Assembly: GCA_903896015.1 (NCBI GenBank)
Contig: CAITWF010000021.1
Span: 1-64,000, forward strand
DNA: 64,000 bases
Origin: an uncultured Opitutia bacterium
GTDB taxonomy: Bacteria > Verrucomicrobiota > Verrucomicrobiia > Opitutales > Opitutaceae
Direction of reading: 5' to 3'
How positions within the stretch are numbered: the first letter of the stretch is position 1; every line of letters starts with the position of its first letter. The notes under the pieces were generated by a model, which did no database searches, had not been told where the DNA came from, and saw nothing but the letters and a program-made list of their open reading frames with translations. Made by a program: the position numbers and the translations under genes. Positions 47,061 through 55,022 of this stretch are shown here, one piece after another.

Positions 47061-47957
47061 TCACCAAAAAAAACACGACGCCTTAGGATCCAAATATTCG
47101 CGCGAAGGCATGTCGGGGACGACCCGCCACACTGTCGCATATTTCGACCAGGCACCCGGCAACTCGCCATCAAAGGTCACCGACCATGCGGCTTCGCGAT
47201 GCGGCTTCCGATCGAAGACGCGGCGGAGAAATTCCGCGTGGCCTTCCTCGCCGGCGAAGTAGAGACAGCGCCGCTCGAAGGGATTCGGCACATCGCGCAC
47301 CACACTGCGCAGCTTGTAGTAGCCGACGACGAATTCGTTGCGCGCCAACTCGACCGCCGCGCGTGCCGCCGCCGAACGAAACGTCGCCCCGGCCGAGTAG
47401 CCGTAACTCACGTGGCCCGCCGCCGAACGGCGAAACAGAATCGCGACCTCGCCGATCTTCGACTCGTGCTCAATGCGCAGCGCCGTCACGCCGAGCAGCG
47501 CATCGCCGACGACCGAGGCCCGCAGATGGCCGGACCACCACGCGACAAGGGCCCACCGTTCGAGCGCCTCGAGGTAGGCTCGCTTGCGCGCCGACGATTT
47601 GAACAAGCCGGGAAACGCGGCCATGCCGTTGGTCGAGTTATCGATGTCGAAGCCGTATTTCGCCGCGTCGTCACCCTGCGAGGTTTCGTAGAATGCCCAG
47701 CGTTCGAGCGCCTCGGAGATCGCCATGTGCCGCGCGACCTGCACGGATGTGCTGGCGCCGGTGCCGTCGGCGTTGCCATAAACACACAGCGCTGGCTTGC
47801 CGCGGATGAGCCCCGGCGCAAGATACGCATTAGCCTGATGCGCCTTCTTCCCCAACACATCGATCACTCCGGTGGAGACCCGATCAATCGGGCCGCCCTC
47901 GGTCGTGAACACGTCGCGGTAGTTAATCGCGGCGAGGCTGAGGCTGAGATCGAACAT
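47061..47957 (-). CDS. compact YcaO-family protein (possible RiPP cyclodehydratase/thioamidase-like)
   Basis: A 298-residue protein with the main YcaO ATP/substrate blocks in order: GNADGTGASTS (61-71), ARHMAISEALERWAF (75-89, the AxxxAIxEALER motif), STNGMAAF (108-115), ARKRAYLEALERWALVAWW (123-141), and GATFRSAAARAAVELARNE (190-208). YcaO enzymes use ATP to activate backbone amides, giving azolines, thioamides or amidines in peptides or proteins. It is shorter than usual and lacks the Pro-rich C-terminus common in azoline-forming members. A run of eight T lies in its last codons. It starts 24 bp after a 56-residue signal-peptide-bearing gene. No E1-like, TfuA or dehydrogenase partner is visible nearby. 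Confidence 0.78.
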   Translation of the reverse strand: MFDLSLSLAAINYRDVFTTEGGPIDRVSTGVIDVLGKKAHQANAYLAPGLIRGKPALCVYGNADGTGASTSVQVARHMAISEALERWAFYETSQGDDAAKYGFDIDNSTNGMAAFPGLFKSSARKRAYLEALERWALVAWWSGHLRASVVGDALLGVTALRIEHESKIGEVAILFRRSAAGHVSYGYSAGATFRSAAARAAVELARNEFVVGYYKLRSVVRDVPNPFERRCLYFAGEEGHAEFLRRVFDRKPHREAAWSVTFDGELPGAWSKYATVWRVVPDMPSREYLDPKASCFFW

Positions 47958-47981
47958 GGTGACGAGGCTTACCAGGATAAA

Positions 47982-48152
47982 TCAGTTGTCGTCCGTCATC
48001 ACACAGGGCAGGCCGGGACCATCCATCACAGAACCCGAGAGCGAGGTGGACTTGCTGGAGATCGAGTCGAATTTCTCAGCAGCTTTGGAAACACCGGCGA
48101 ACAGAAACAACGTGGAGGCCACGGCGAAGAGGAGAGCGATGAGTTTTTTCAT
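47982..48152 (-). CDS. 56-aa signal-peptide-bearing small protein upstream of YcaO
   Basis: ATG 48150-48152, stop 47982-47984. The first 24 residues are a clear Sec-type signal peptide (MKKLIALLFAVASTLFLFAG with cleavage likely after VSKA). The rest is about 32 residues, Ser/Thr-rich (FDSISSKSTSLSGSVMDG) and ends with PGLPC followed by VMTDDN, with a single Cys at residue 50. It is on the same strand and 24 bp from the YcaO gene, so it is the candidate substrate, though a Sec signal is unusual for a RiPP precursor. The frame is too short to be found by length filters. Confidence 0.65.
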   Translation of the reverse strand: MKKLIALLFAVASTLFLFAGVSKAAEKFDSISSKSTSLSGSVMDGPGLPCVMTDDN

Positions 48153-48200
48153 TTCGCCCGACAGAATAGCCGACCGCTCCCCGGCCCGCTATCGCGCCGT

Positions 48201-48262
48201 TTACCTTTGTGGCGGTATCGGACTACCTTTTTAAAGGTAGCCGACTACCTTTTAAAAGGTAG
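48201..48262. promoter_or_regulatory. 22-bp-periodic palindrome array between the YcaO operon and sensor kinase
   Basis: Two 18-bp inverted repeats, CTACCTTTTTAAAGGTAG (48223-48240) and CTACCTTTTAAAAGGTAG (48245-48262), have centres 22 bp apart, i.e. about two DNA turns. A degenerate third unit in the same phase (48201-48218, TACCTTT and GGTA arms retained) precedes them. They lie upstream of the small protein and overlap the candidate start of the divergent kinase. A dimeric regulator binding cooperatively is the likely reader; the pattern could also form RNA hairpins. Confidence 0.8.
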
Positions 48263-51200
48263 CGCGCTATTGTTCCTAGGGGTCGCAATCCCTCCCCTTT
48301 CGGCGGAAATCCCTGAGCAGGGTCCGATCTCCTCCGCCATCGCGCCCGGCCAACTCGATGGCGAAGCCACTGTCTGGCAGATCGTTCAAACGGCGGAGGG
48401 GCAAATCATCGCGGGCGGAAGCCGCATTGGTTTCGAAAACGAGGGCCGGTTTGAATTCCTCCCACTGCCAAGAAAGGAGGCCGTGCGCAGTCTCCTAGTT
48501 GACGGCAACACGCTCTGGGTCGCTTCGCTGGGGGAGATCGGAAAGCTGACCCTTCCGCTCAACCACGCGAGTCGCTACGAAAAATTAGATTCACCATCAC
48601 TCGCTTCGGCCGGTGAGTTCTGGAGCCTAGCGAAAGTCGGCGATGCGCTCGTTGCCACGACGAAAGAAGACGTGTGGCTGATCAATCCACGAACAAGGGA
48701 TTCACACAGGATAAATATCCCGAGCCGGTTTCGCCTATTGTCTGTGCCATGGGATGGCAAGGTCGTCATCGCAAAGCCGAATGGCGCTTTGTGGACAATC
48801 AAGAATGGCAGTTTAGAGCCGCTGGAGAATCCGCTGCCCAACAAATCCGATTCAGCATGGCTCTGGACCGGCCTCGGACATATCCTCACAACCGCAGCAC
48901 TCTATACTAAGGACGGCAGCGCTTATCAGCGCACAACCGACGTCAAGGAGCTGAACCAAGCTCTAATCACCTCCGTCGTCTCCTGGGGCAAGTTCATCGC
49001 AGTCGCGACCTATACCAAAGGCCTCGCTCTCATCGATCCCGACTCAGGCAAGATCGATTTTGTCACGCGCGCCACGGGCCTGCCGACGCTTGGAATCACG
49101 TCGCTGTTCGCTGACAAGGACGGCCATCTTTGGGCCGGCACCAATCAAGGGATCGTCGTGTTTGAGTCGCTGAAGTTCGGGCACCGCGTCGCCACGAAGG
49201 ACTACCCGCTCGCTGCCGCCCGGGCAGACGGGCTGCTGATCAGCCACGAGGATCACACGGATTATTTTCACCGCGATGGGCGCGAGGAAATTTTACCGCG
49301 CACGTATGCCCTCACGCCGACGAACCAAGGCCTCGCGATCGGCCTGTGGGGAAAAGTTCGAATCGGTGAACGAGAAATCGCGACACCAGGGAACAAGGTC
49401 GACCTCATCACGAGTCTGCCAAATGGCGACGTGTTGGCTGCCGCCAGCGAACGCCTCTACGTCGTCGACGTCGCCGCGGGCAAGGCCGAGCTCGTGCAAA
49501 AGCAAATCGGCGAAGTCTCGGGGCTCGCACTCGCCGACGGTCAGCTTTGGGCGGCGACGTTCGATGGCGCGCTCTATCGCGCGGAGCCCAAGCCACCCTA
49601 CGCCTTCGAGAAAGTCGCAACGCTCCCGAATGGCACCAGCGCCAAGCTCCACGCGCTCGGAAACACGTTGATTGTCGCCTCGCCCGACGGCATGCGCACC
49701 GGCGAAGATTTTGCCGCCGTCGCGCACACTGCCGGCGTGCGCCAGCCGCGGCTCGCGCGTTCCTCGTCCGATCTTTGGCTCGTCGCCGAGCAGGACGGCG
49801 CGCACCGGCTCGGCCGGCTCGTGCAAACTGACGCCGGAGTTTCGTGGGAGACCGTCGAGGCCAAGGGGCTCGCCGCCCTGCCCGACGTGCATTATTTCTC
49901 AGCGAGCGGCGACACACTCACGCTTTGCGGCGGCAATATCATTCTCGAGCTCGACGCCCGCGAACTTACCCCCGCATACCGCCTCGATCCTCCGCGTCTC
50001 ACCTTTGCGATCGGCAGCGAAAAATCCGCCGCAAGTTCCGCGCTCGCGACCGTGCCCGAAAAAATCTCCGCCGACCAGAACCGGCTAACGTTCACCGGCG
50101 CACTCCCTGCCGACGCGTTCGGCGAAAGACCCGCCTACGAACGCCGCCTGCTCCCCACCGAGACCGCGTGGATTCCCGCGAAGGCCGGCGAACTGGTGAG
50201 CTATCCCTCGCTCGCACCGGCCCGTTACACGCTCGAAGTGCGCGCCACGCACCTCGGCCGCACCGGCGCCGTGGTTTCGCAGACGTTCACCGTGTTGCCG
50301 CCTTGGTATGCCTCGCCGGGCGCGCTCGTCGGCTACGGCGTCCTCGTGCTGCTGTCCTCCTACGGCATCTTCCGTTTCCGCACACACCAAATCCGCAAAC
50401 GCAATCTTGAGCTCGAACGGCTCGTCGATCAACGCACCCACGAGCTCGCGCAGGCCAGCGCGGCGAAGACGGAATTTCTCGCCTCGATGTCGCACGAGAT
50501 TCGCAACCCTATGAACGGCGTCATCGGCCTCGTAAACATCCTGCGCGAAGAACCGCCCGGCCCGCGCCAAAAACACATGTTCCGCAAACTCGCCGGCTGC
50601 GCCGAACAACTGCGCACGACCGTCGACGACATCCTAGATTTTTCAAAAATTGAAGCCGGCAAGGTCGAGCTGGAGCGCCGCCAATTTGACCTTCTCGAAA
50701 CACTTGAGGCCGCCGCCGCCACGATCGATCCCGGGGAGACCAAAGTCAAATTCCTCGAGCCAAAACCACCCCAACTCGCGCTCTTGGGTGATGCCGGAAA
50801 ACTCCGCCAGATCTTCGCGAACTACCTCAGCAACGCGCTCAAATACGGCCTCCCGCCCGAAGCCCGCGTCAACACCATCCTCGTGCCCGGCGACGACGGC
50901 GTGCGGCTCACGTTGAGCGTCACCAGCTCCGGCCCGACGATCGCGAAGGACACGCTCGACAGCTTCTTCGAGAGCTTCGCGCGCGGCGCCGATGCGATGG
51001 AGCGCAACATCCATGGCACCGGCCTCGGCCTCGCGATTTGCAAACGCTACGCGCAGGCCATGGGCGGCGAAGTCGGCGCCGTCAGTACCAACGGTGAAAC
51101 CACGTTTTATCTCAACGTCCCCTTCGCGACGGCCGAAGCCACCGACCTCGCGCCGCTCGCCACGCCCGAGCCCTCCGCGCTCCCCGCGAAGGCGCTCGCC

Positions 51201-51833
51201 ATCGAGGACGAGGACTACAACCGCATCGTCCTCGGCAATATTCTTGCGAAGGTGAATTATGCCGTCGACTGGGCGAAGACTGGCGCCGAGGCGCTCAAGC
51301 TCGCGCAGGAAAACGGCTACGACATCGTCCTCACCGACTACCGCCTGCCCGACACCAACGGCGTCGATCTCGCGCGGGAAATTCTCCGCCTCTGCCCCGA
51401 GCCCAAGCCCGCCGTCTTCGCCGTCACCGCCTACTCGACGCGCGAACGCAAGGAGGAGTGCATGCGCGCCGGAATGGCCGGCTTTATCAGCAAACCGATC
51501 ACGCTGGAAAAACTCCGAGCCACGCTCGCCGGCTGGGGTGATCGCCAGCTCACGACGATCTCGCTCGAGGCAAGCCGCCAACGCCCGCCGCCGCAGACGC
51601 CCGCGGCGATCGAGTCGGGTTGGGCGGAGCTGAAGCGCGCCGCGATGTTTGACTCCAAACGCGCCGCCGAGCTCGCCCACCGCCTCAACAACGTCTGCCG
51701 CGCCTTCAACTATCTCGATCTCGCCGAGCAACTCGAACTCCTTGAGGGTGCGCTGGAGCGCGACGAGCCTGCCGCGCCGTTCCTCATGGCCTGCGAGCGG
51801 CTCCTGCATCCCGAACCAGTCGAGAAAAACTGA
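48207..51833 (+). CDS. hybrid sensor histidine kinase with propeller-like sensor, receiver and Hpt domain
   Basis: About 1208 residues. There is no ATG; TTG 48207 gives a signal peptide (basic start, then LLFLGVAIPPLSA), while TTG 48270 has a better Shine-Dalgarno-like AAAGGT 9 bp upstream but no basic n-region. Residues about 45-570 are repeated strand motifs of a two-component propeller (for example LWVASLGEIGKL and LWAGTNQGIVVF), then a Y_Y_Y-like domain, one membrane segment near 700-725, HisKA with His763 (SMSHEIRNPMNG), HATPase (N-box NYLSNALKYG, GTGLGLAICKR), a receiver with Asp1044 (TDYRLPDTNG) and Hpt with His1158 (AHRLNN). The usual G1 box Asp of the ATPase (DxGxG) is replaced by SSG. 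Confidence 0.88.
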   Translation: MWRYRTTFLKVADYLLKGSALLFLGVAIPPLSAEIPEQGPISSAIAPGQLDGEATVWQIVQTAEGQIIAGGSRIGFENEGRFEFLPLPRKEAVRSLLVDGNTLWVASLGEIGKLTLPLNHASRYEKLDSPSLASAGEFWSLAKVGDALVATTKEDVWLINPRTRDSHRINIPSRFRLLSVPWDGKVVIAKPNGALWTIKNGSLEPLENPLPNKSDSAWLWTGLGHILTTAALYTKDGSAYQRTTDVKELNQALITSVVSWGKFIAVATYTKGLALIDPDSGKIDFVTRATGLPTLGITSLFADKDGHLWAGTNQGIVVFESLKFGHRVATKDYPLAAARADGLLISHEDHTDYFHRDGREEILPRTYALTPTNQGLAIGLWGKVRIGEREIATPGNKVDLITSLPNGDVLAAASERLYVVDVAAGKAELVQKQIGEVSGLALADGQLWAATFDGALYRAEPKPPYAFEKVATLPNGTSAKLHALGNTLIVASPDGMRTGEDFAAVAHTAGVRQPRLARSSSDLWLVAEQDGAHRLGRLVQTDAGVSWETVEAKGLAALPDVHYFSASGDTLTLCGGNIILELDARELTPAYRLDPPRLTFAIGSEKSAASSALATVPEKISADQNRLTFTGALPADAFGERPAYERRLLPTETAWIPAKAGELVSYPSLAPARYTLEVRATHLGRTGAVVSQTFTVLPPWYASPGALVGYGVLVLLSSYGIFRFRTHQIRKRNLELERLVDQRTHELAQASAAKTEFLASMSHEIRNPMNGVIGLVNILREEPPGPRQKHMFRKLAGCAEQLRTTVDDILDFSKIEAGKVELERRQFDLLETLEAAAATIDPGETKVKFLEPKPPQLALLGDAGKLRQIFANYLSNALKYGLPPEARVNTILVPGDDGVRLTLSVTSSGPTIAKDTLDSFFESFARGADAMERNIHGTGLGLAICKRYAQAMGGEVGAVSTNGETTFYLNVPFATAEATDLAPLATPEPSALPAKALAIEDEDYNRIVLGNILAKVNYAVDWAKTGAEALKLAQENGYDIVLTDYRLPDTNGVDLAREILRLCPEPKPAVFAVTAYSTRERKEECMRAGMAGFISKPITLEKLRATLAGWGDRQLTTISLEASRQRPPPQTPAAIESGWAELKRAAMFDSKRAAELAHRLNNVCRAFNYLDLAEQLELLEGALERDEPAAPFLMACERLLHPEPVEKN

Positions 51834-51854
51834 GCGCCCGGGACGCCACTCGGA

Positions 51855-52514
51855 TCACGCCCCGCCCGACGTCGAGCTCAGCCGATCGATCGTCGTGAAG
51901 CCCATCCTTAGCGCGTAGGCTTGCAGTTCCTGCGCCGAGTGGAGGTTGAGTTTGCTCATGACATTGCGCCGATGCGACTGCGCCGTGCCCGCACCCATCC
52001 CAAGCTCGGCCGCCACCTCCGCATCGGTGTAGCCCGCGCCGATGAGTCGGAGAAACTCCTGTTCGCGCTGCGAGAGCAACTTGTCGAAACTCGACTGATC
52101 GCGCGCGAGGCGCCCGCGCCGCTCCACGAAACGCGGGCTGAAAAATGCCCCGCCTGCCGCCACCATCTGGATCGCCGTCAGCAGCATTTTCGGCTCCTCG
52201 TCCTTGTGCACAAAGCCCTGCACGCACGCATGGCTCACGCGATGCACCACGAAATCTTCGCACGACGAGGAAAAGAGCAGCACGGGCGTGGTCACGCGCG
52301 CCTTCACGAGCTCGTCCACGAAATCAATCCCGTCGCCATCGGGCAGCCGGATATCGAGCAGGATCAAATCAGCCGAGCGCAGCGCTTCAAAATCGTTGCG
52401 CAGCTCGGCGAGGGTGCCGGCTTCCAGCACCACCTTGCCCTTACACTCCTCGATGAGCAGCTTGCGAATCAGGGCGCGAAACATCGCCTGATCCTCTACC
52501 AGCACGAACTTCAT
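51855..52514 (-). CDS. NarL/LuxR-type response regulator
   Basis: A 219-residue regulator. The receiver (residues 1-120) has acidic pair ED in VLVEDQAMFR, phospho-acceptor Asp in LILLDIRLPDGDG and the Lys in GFVHKDEEP. The C-terminal HTH (LSQREQEFLRLIGAGYTDAE, then SHRRNVMSKLNLHSAQEL) is a LuxR/NarL DNA-binding domain. It is convergent with the sensor kinase (21 bp between their stops) and could receive phosphate from its Hpt domain, an inference from position. Confidence 0.9.
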   Translation of the reverse strand: MKFVLVEDQAMFRALIRKLLIEECKGKVVLEAGTLAELRNDFEALRSADLILLDIRLPDGDGIDFVDELVKARVTTPVLLFSSSCEDFVVHRVSHACVQGFVHKDEEPKMLLTAIQMVAAGGAFFSPRFVERRGRLARDQSSFDKLLSQREQEFLRLIGAGYTDAEVAAELGMGAGTAQSHRRNVMSKLNLHSAQELQAYALRMGFTTIDRLSSTSGGA

Positions 52515-52692
52515 GGGTGAAAGCGTGGCACGGATTCGCGCCGGATCAAAGCGGGATTTATCCCTATGCCTCGGCCTTCCTCGCTCAATGGTAAACCCGC
52601 GAAAGAAAGCCCGCTGCCCAAACCGTCGCTCGCGGTCAGCTAAAAGTCGGCCTTCTCCGCCGGCTCAACGCCGACACTCTTCTCTCGATCTG

Positions 52693-52709
52693 CTTCGCGG
52701 CGCGCGAAG
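52693..52709 (-). terminator. hairpin at the 3' end of tRNA-Leu
   Basis: Arms CTTCGCG and CGCGAAG (7 bp, 3-nt loop) start 2 bp past the encoded CCA on the minus strand. No T-run follows, so it may protect or help process the tRNA 3' end rather than terminate efficiently. Confidence 0.4.
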
Positions 52710-52711
52710 GT

Positions 52712-52796
52712 TGGTGCTCGGGACAGGACTCGAACCTGCACGCCTTACGGCACACGCACCTCAAACGTGTGTGTCTACCAATTCCACCACCCGAGC
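52712..52796 (-). tRNA. tRNA-Leu (anticodon GAG)
   Basis: On the minus strand a class II tRNA of 85 nt with acceptor arms GCTCGGG (52796-52790) and CCCGAGC, a D-arm with the GGTGGAATTGGTAGAC pattern, an anticodon stem CACGT/GCGTG with the loop TTGAGGT (anticodon GAG, reads CUU/CUC), a long variable arm (GCCGTAAGGC) typical of Leu, and a T-arm GCAGGTTCGAGTCCTGT. The 3' CCA is encoded (52714-52712). All features fit tRNA-Leu. Confidence 0.95.
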
Positions 52797-52870
52797 AAGA
52801 GTGACGAGAGGAAGGCGGAATAAGAGGAATCGTTTTGGCGAAGTAAAGGGCGAAAGATTTTTTTGTTCGA

Positions 52871-53920
52871 TCAGCGTTTCTGCCGCTCGACCAGCCCCCG
52901 CGCGAGGTCAGCGGCGAAAAACGGCCCCCGGTAAATCATTCCGGTGTAAACCTGCACGAGCACGGCACCTGCATCGAGTTTCTCGGCGGCCCCCTCCACG
53001 TCGGTAATCCCACCCACCCCGATGATCGGCAGCCGACCCGCCGTCGCGCGCGCGAGGTAATTGATGATTTCGGTCGAGCGCCGCCGCAGCGGCGCGCCAC
53101 TGAGCCCGCCCGCCTCATTCACGTTCGCAAAAAGACCGGGCCGCGCGAGCGTCGTATTCGTCGCGATTATCCCATCAAGCGCAAACTCCGCCACGACCGA
53201 GAGCACCGCATCGATCTGCGGCCATGTGAGATCGGGTGCGATTTTCAAGAGCACCGGCACACGCTGCGCGCGCGCACGATTGGCCGCCGTGATCGCACCG
53301 AGCAATTCGCGCAGCCGCGACTCGTCCTGGAGCTGGCGCAGGTTGGGCGTGTTCGGGCTCGAGACATTCAACACGAGGTAATCCGCAAAGTCCGCCAGCC
53401 GCGCGAAGCCCGCGAGATAATCCTCCGTTGCGTGATCGAGTTCGGCCACCTTCGATTTTCCAAGATTCACTCCGAGCGGAATTTTTCTCGCACCGCGCGG
53501 CGTCTGTTTCGCCAGTCGGGCGGCAACGGCCTCGGCACCCTCGTTGTTAAAGCCCATCCGGTTGATGACCGCTTCCTCGGCCGGGTAGCGAAACATCCGG
53601 GGCTTCGGGTTGCCCGGCTGCGCGAGCGCCGTCACGGTCCCGATCTCGACGTGGCCAAAGCCCATCGCCGCAGCCGCCGGCCAGGCGCGGGCGTTCTTGT
53701 CGAAACCCGCCGCCAGCCCGATTGCATTCGGAAATTTCAGCCCAAACGCCTCGATCGGTTTCGTCCGCGCCGCCGGCAGCCGCGTCCATGCCTCAAGCAC
53801 CCGGCACAGCGGGGTCAACACCCCAAGCAGCGCCATCGCGTGGACGCCGCGTTCGTGCGCGAGTTCCGAGTCCTGCCGGAACAGCGCCGGCCGCACCAGA
53901 TTTTCGTAGAAAGACCCCAT
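52871..53920 (-). CDS. pyrD: dihydroorotate dehydrogenase, class 2 (quinone)
   Basis: A 349-residue FMN enzyme of pyrimidine synthesis. ATG 53918-53920 starts the N-terminal helical quinone-tunnel region (MGSFYENLVRPALFRQ); the catalytic barrel has AIGLAAGFDKNARAWP, GHVEIGTVTALAQPGNPKPRMFR, NRMGFNNEGAEAVA, LNVSSPNTPNLRQLQ (catalytic Ser region of class 2) and IIATNTTLARPG. Its electron acceptor is probably the membrane quinone pool, as for ndh. It lies 75 bp downstream of tRNA-Leu on the same strand. Confidence 0.95.
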   Translation of the reverse strand: MGSFYENLVRPALFRQDSELAHERGVHAMALLGVLTPLCRVLEAWTRLPAARTKPIEAFGLKFPNAIGLAAGFDKNARAWPAAAAMGFGHVEIGTVTALAQPGNPKPRMFRYPAEEAVINRMGFNNEGAEAVAARLAKQTPRGARKIPLGVNLGKSKVAELDHATEDYLAGFARLADFADYLVLNVSSPNTPNLRQLQDESRLRELLGAITAANRARAQRVPVLLKIAPDLTWPQIDAVLSVVAEFALDGIIATNTTLARPGLFANVNEAGGLSGAPLRRRSTEIINYLARATAGRLPIIGVGGITDVEGAAEKLDAGAVLVQVYTGMIYRGPFFAADLARGLVERQKR

Positions 53921-54097
53921 CCACCACGAGCGTGAAACGCGTTCTCCAAATAGCAAGTGCCACGCGCGCCGAACACTCCGCCGCTCAGGAATTTCCGCGC
54001 CGAAACGCATTCGTGACATCTGGCGCGCTGCTGACGTTTTTTGTGCTTGTTTTTTCAACCTCCCCTCGCACGCTGCGAAAAAATTCCTACCTGACTC

Positions 54098-54910
54098 ATG
54101 GCCAAAGCTATTTCCGCTCTCGACTGGTGTATTGTCCGCCTTGGCGACGACCATAATTGGTGGGTCGCCGAGACCAGCGACCCTGTGCGCTGGGACGTCG
54201 ACGGCCTCAGCATCGTCGATCCGCGCCAACTTTCGCATCTCGTCGAGCTCGTCGACCCCCTCCGCGACTACGGCTTCGATCAGGATGTGTTCGAAAGCGC
54301 CTTCATCCCCTTCCGCATCGACAAGGATCTCGGCAGCGGCAAGGTCCGCCTCAAGCGCGTGAAGGAGTCCCTCTTCGACTCCGAGGAAAAACTCTTTGTG
54401 CTGCCCGATGTGCTCGACGAGGAAAACGGTCCCTACGCCGATCTCCTCGATCATCTCACGCGCTGCCGCGTGAAGATGCTCAACGATCTCTTCGCCTTCG
54501 AATCGAAGCTCTCCGTCGACGAAGTCGAGGACGAGATTCGCGAGGACCAGAACAGCCACTTCATCCAGGGCAAGGCCGTCCATACCTTCGAGGAACTCAC
54601 CTCGATTCTCGACTACATGCCCGCCGGCTACGACGCCGACGAGGAAGCGCCCGCCAAGGGCATCGAGGACGAGGACGACGCCGATCTCCCCGAGTTGGAC
54701 GAAGCCGAAGAGGAAAAACTCAAGAACGACGAGTCGCTCAAGTGGGATGAAGATGACGACGACAAGGGCGACGACGACGCAGAGAAGAAAAAATCCGACG
54801 ACGGCGACGAGGATGAGGACGACGACGGAGAGAAGAAAAAATCTGACGACGACGACGACGACGGCGACGACGACGACAAGCCCAAGCGCAAAACCAAGAG
54901 CAAGCGTTGA
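54098..54910 (+). CDS. 270-aa protein with extreme acidic C-terminal tail
   Basis: ATG 54098 opens a folded N-terminal part of about 185 residues (ALDWCIVRLGDDHNWWVAET, then RDYGFDQDVFESAFIPFRID and HLTRCRVKMLNDLFAFES) with no recognised domain. From about residue 190 the sequence is almost pure Asp/Glu/Lys with repeated EKKKSDD blocks, ending KPKRKTKSKR. The tail is a low-complexity disordered polyanion. A hairpin terminator follows. It could be a chaperone-like or nucleic-acid/metal-binding protein; no function can be assigned. Confidence 0.75.
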   Translation: MAKAISALDWCIVRLGDDHNWWVAETSDPVRWDVDGLSIVDPRQLSHLVELVDPLRDYGFDQDVFESAFIPFRIDKDLGSGKVRLKRVKESLFDSEEKLFVLPDVLDEENGPYADLLDHLTRCRVKMLNDLFAFESKLSVDEVEDEIREDQNSHFIQGKAVHTFEELTSILDYMPAGYDADEEAPAKGIEDEDDADLPELDEAEEEKLKNDESLKWDEDDDDKGDDDAEKKKSDDGDEDEDDDGEKKKSDDDDDDGDDDDKPKRKTKSKR

Positions 54911-54937
54911 GCTCGCACTAATCGCTCAAAAAATCTC

Positions 54938-54967
54938 ACGGCAGCCCGAAAGGCTGCCGTTTTTTTT
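54938..54967 (+). terminator. strong intrinsic terminator
   Basis: Stem ACGGCAGCC (54938-54946) and GGCTGCCGT (54952-54960) with loop CGAAA, nine perfect pairs, followed by a run of T (54960-54967). It ends the acidic-tailed gene and separates it from the Wza-like gene downstream. Confidence 0.92.
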
Positions 54968-55022
54968 GCCGGCGCACGCCGCAGTTGCCAACCCGCGCAC
55001 TTTCACGCACCAACTTCCACCC

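Noticed and set aside
46730-47173. Minus-strand frame that could extend the YcaO protein through the T8 run
   Set aside because: The YcaO domain is complete before it and the extra sequence shows no conserved block; kept only as a slippage remark.
46815-48206. N-terminal extension of the sensor kinase frame
   Set aside because: It runs antisense to the YcaO gene and the small protein gene, with shadow composition.
52567-52644. Tiny 25-codon plus-strand frame near tRNA-Leu
   Set aside because: Too short and with no start signal or neighbour to support it.
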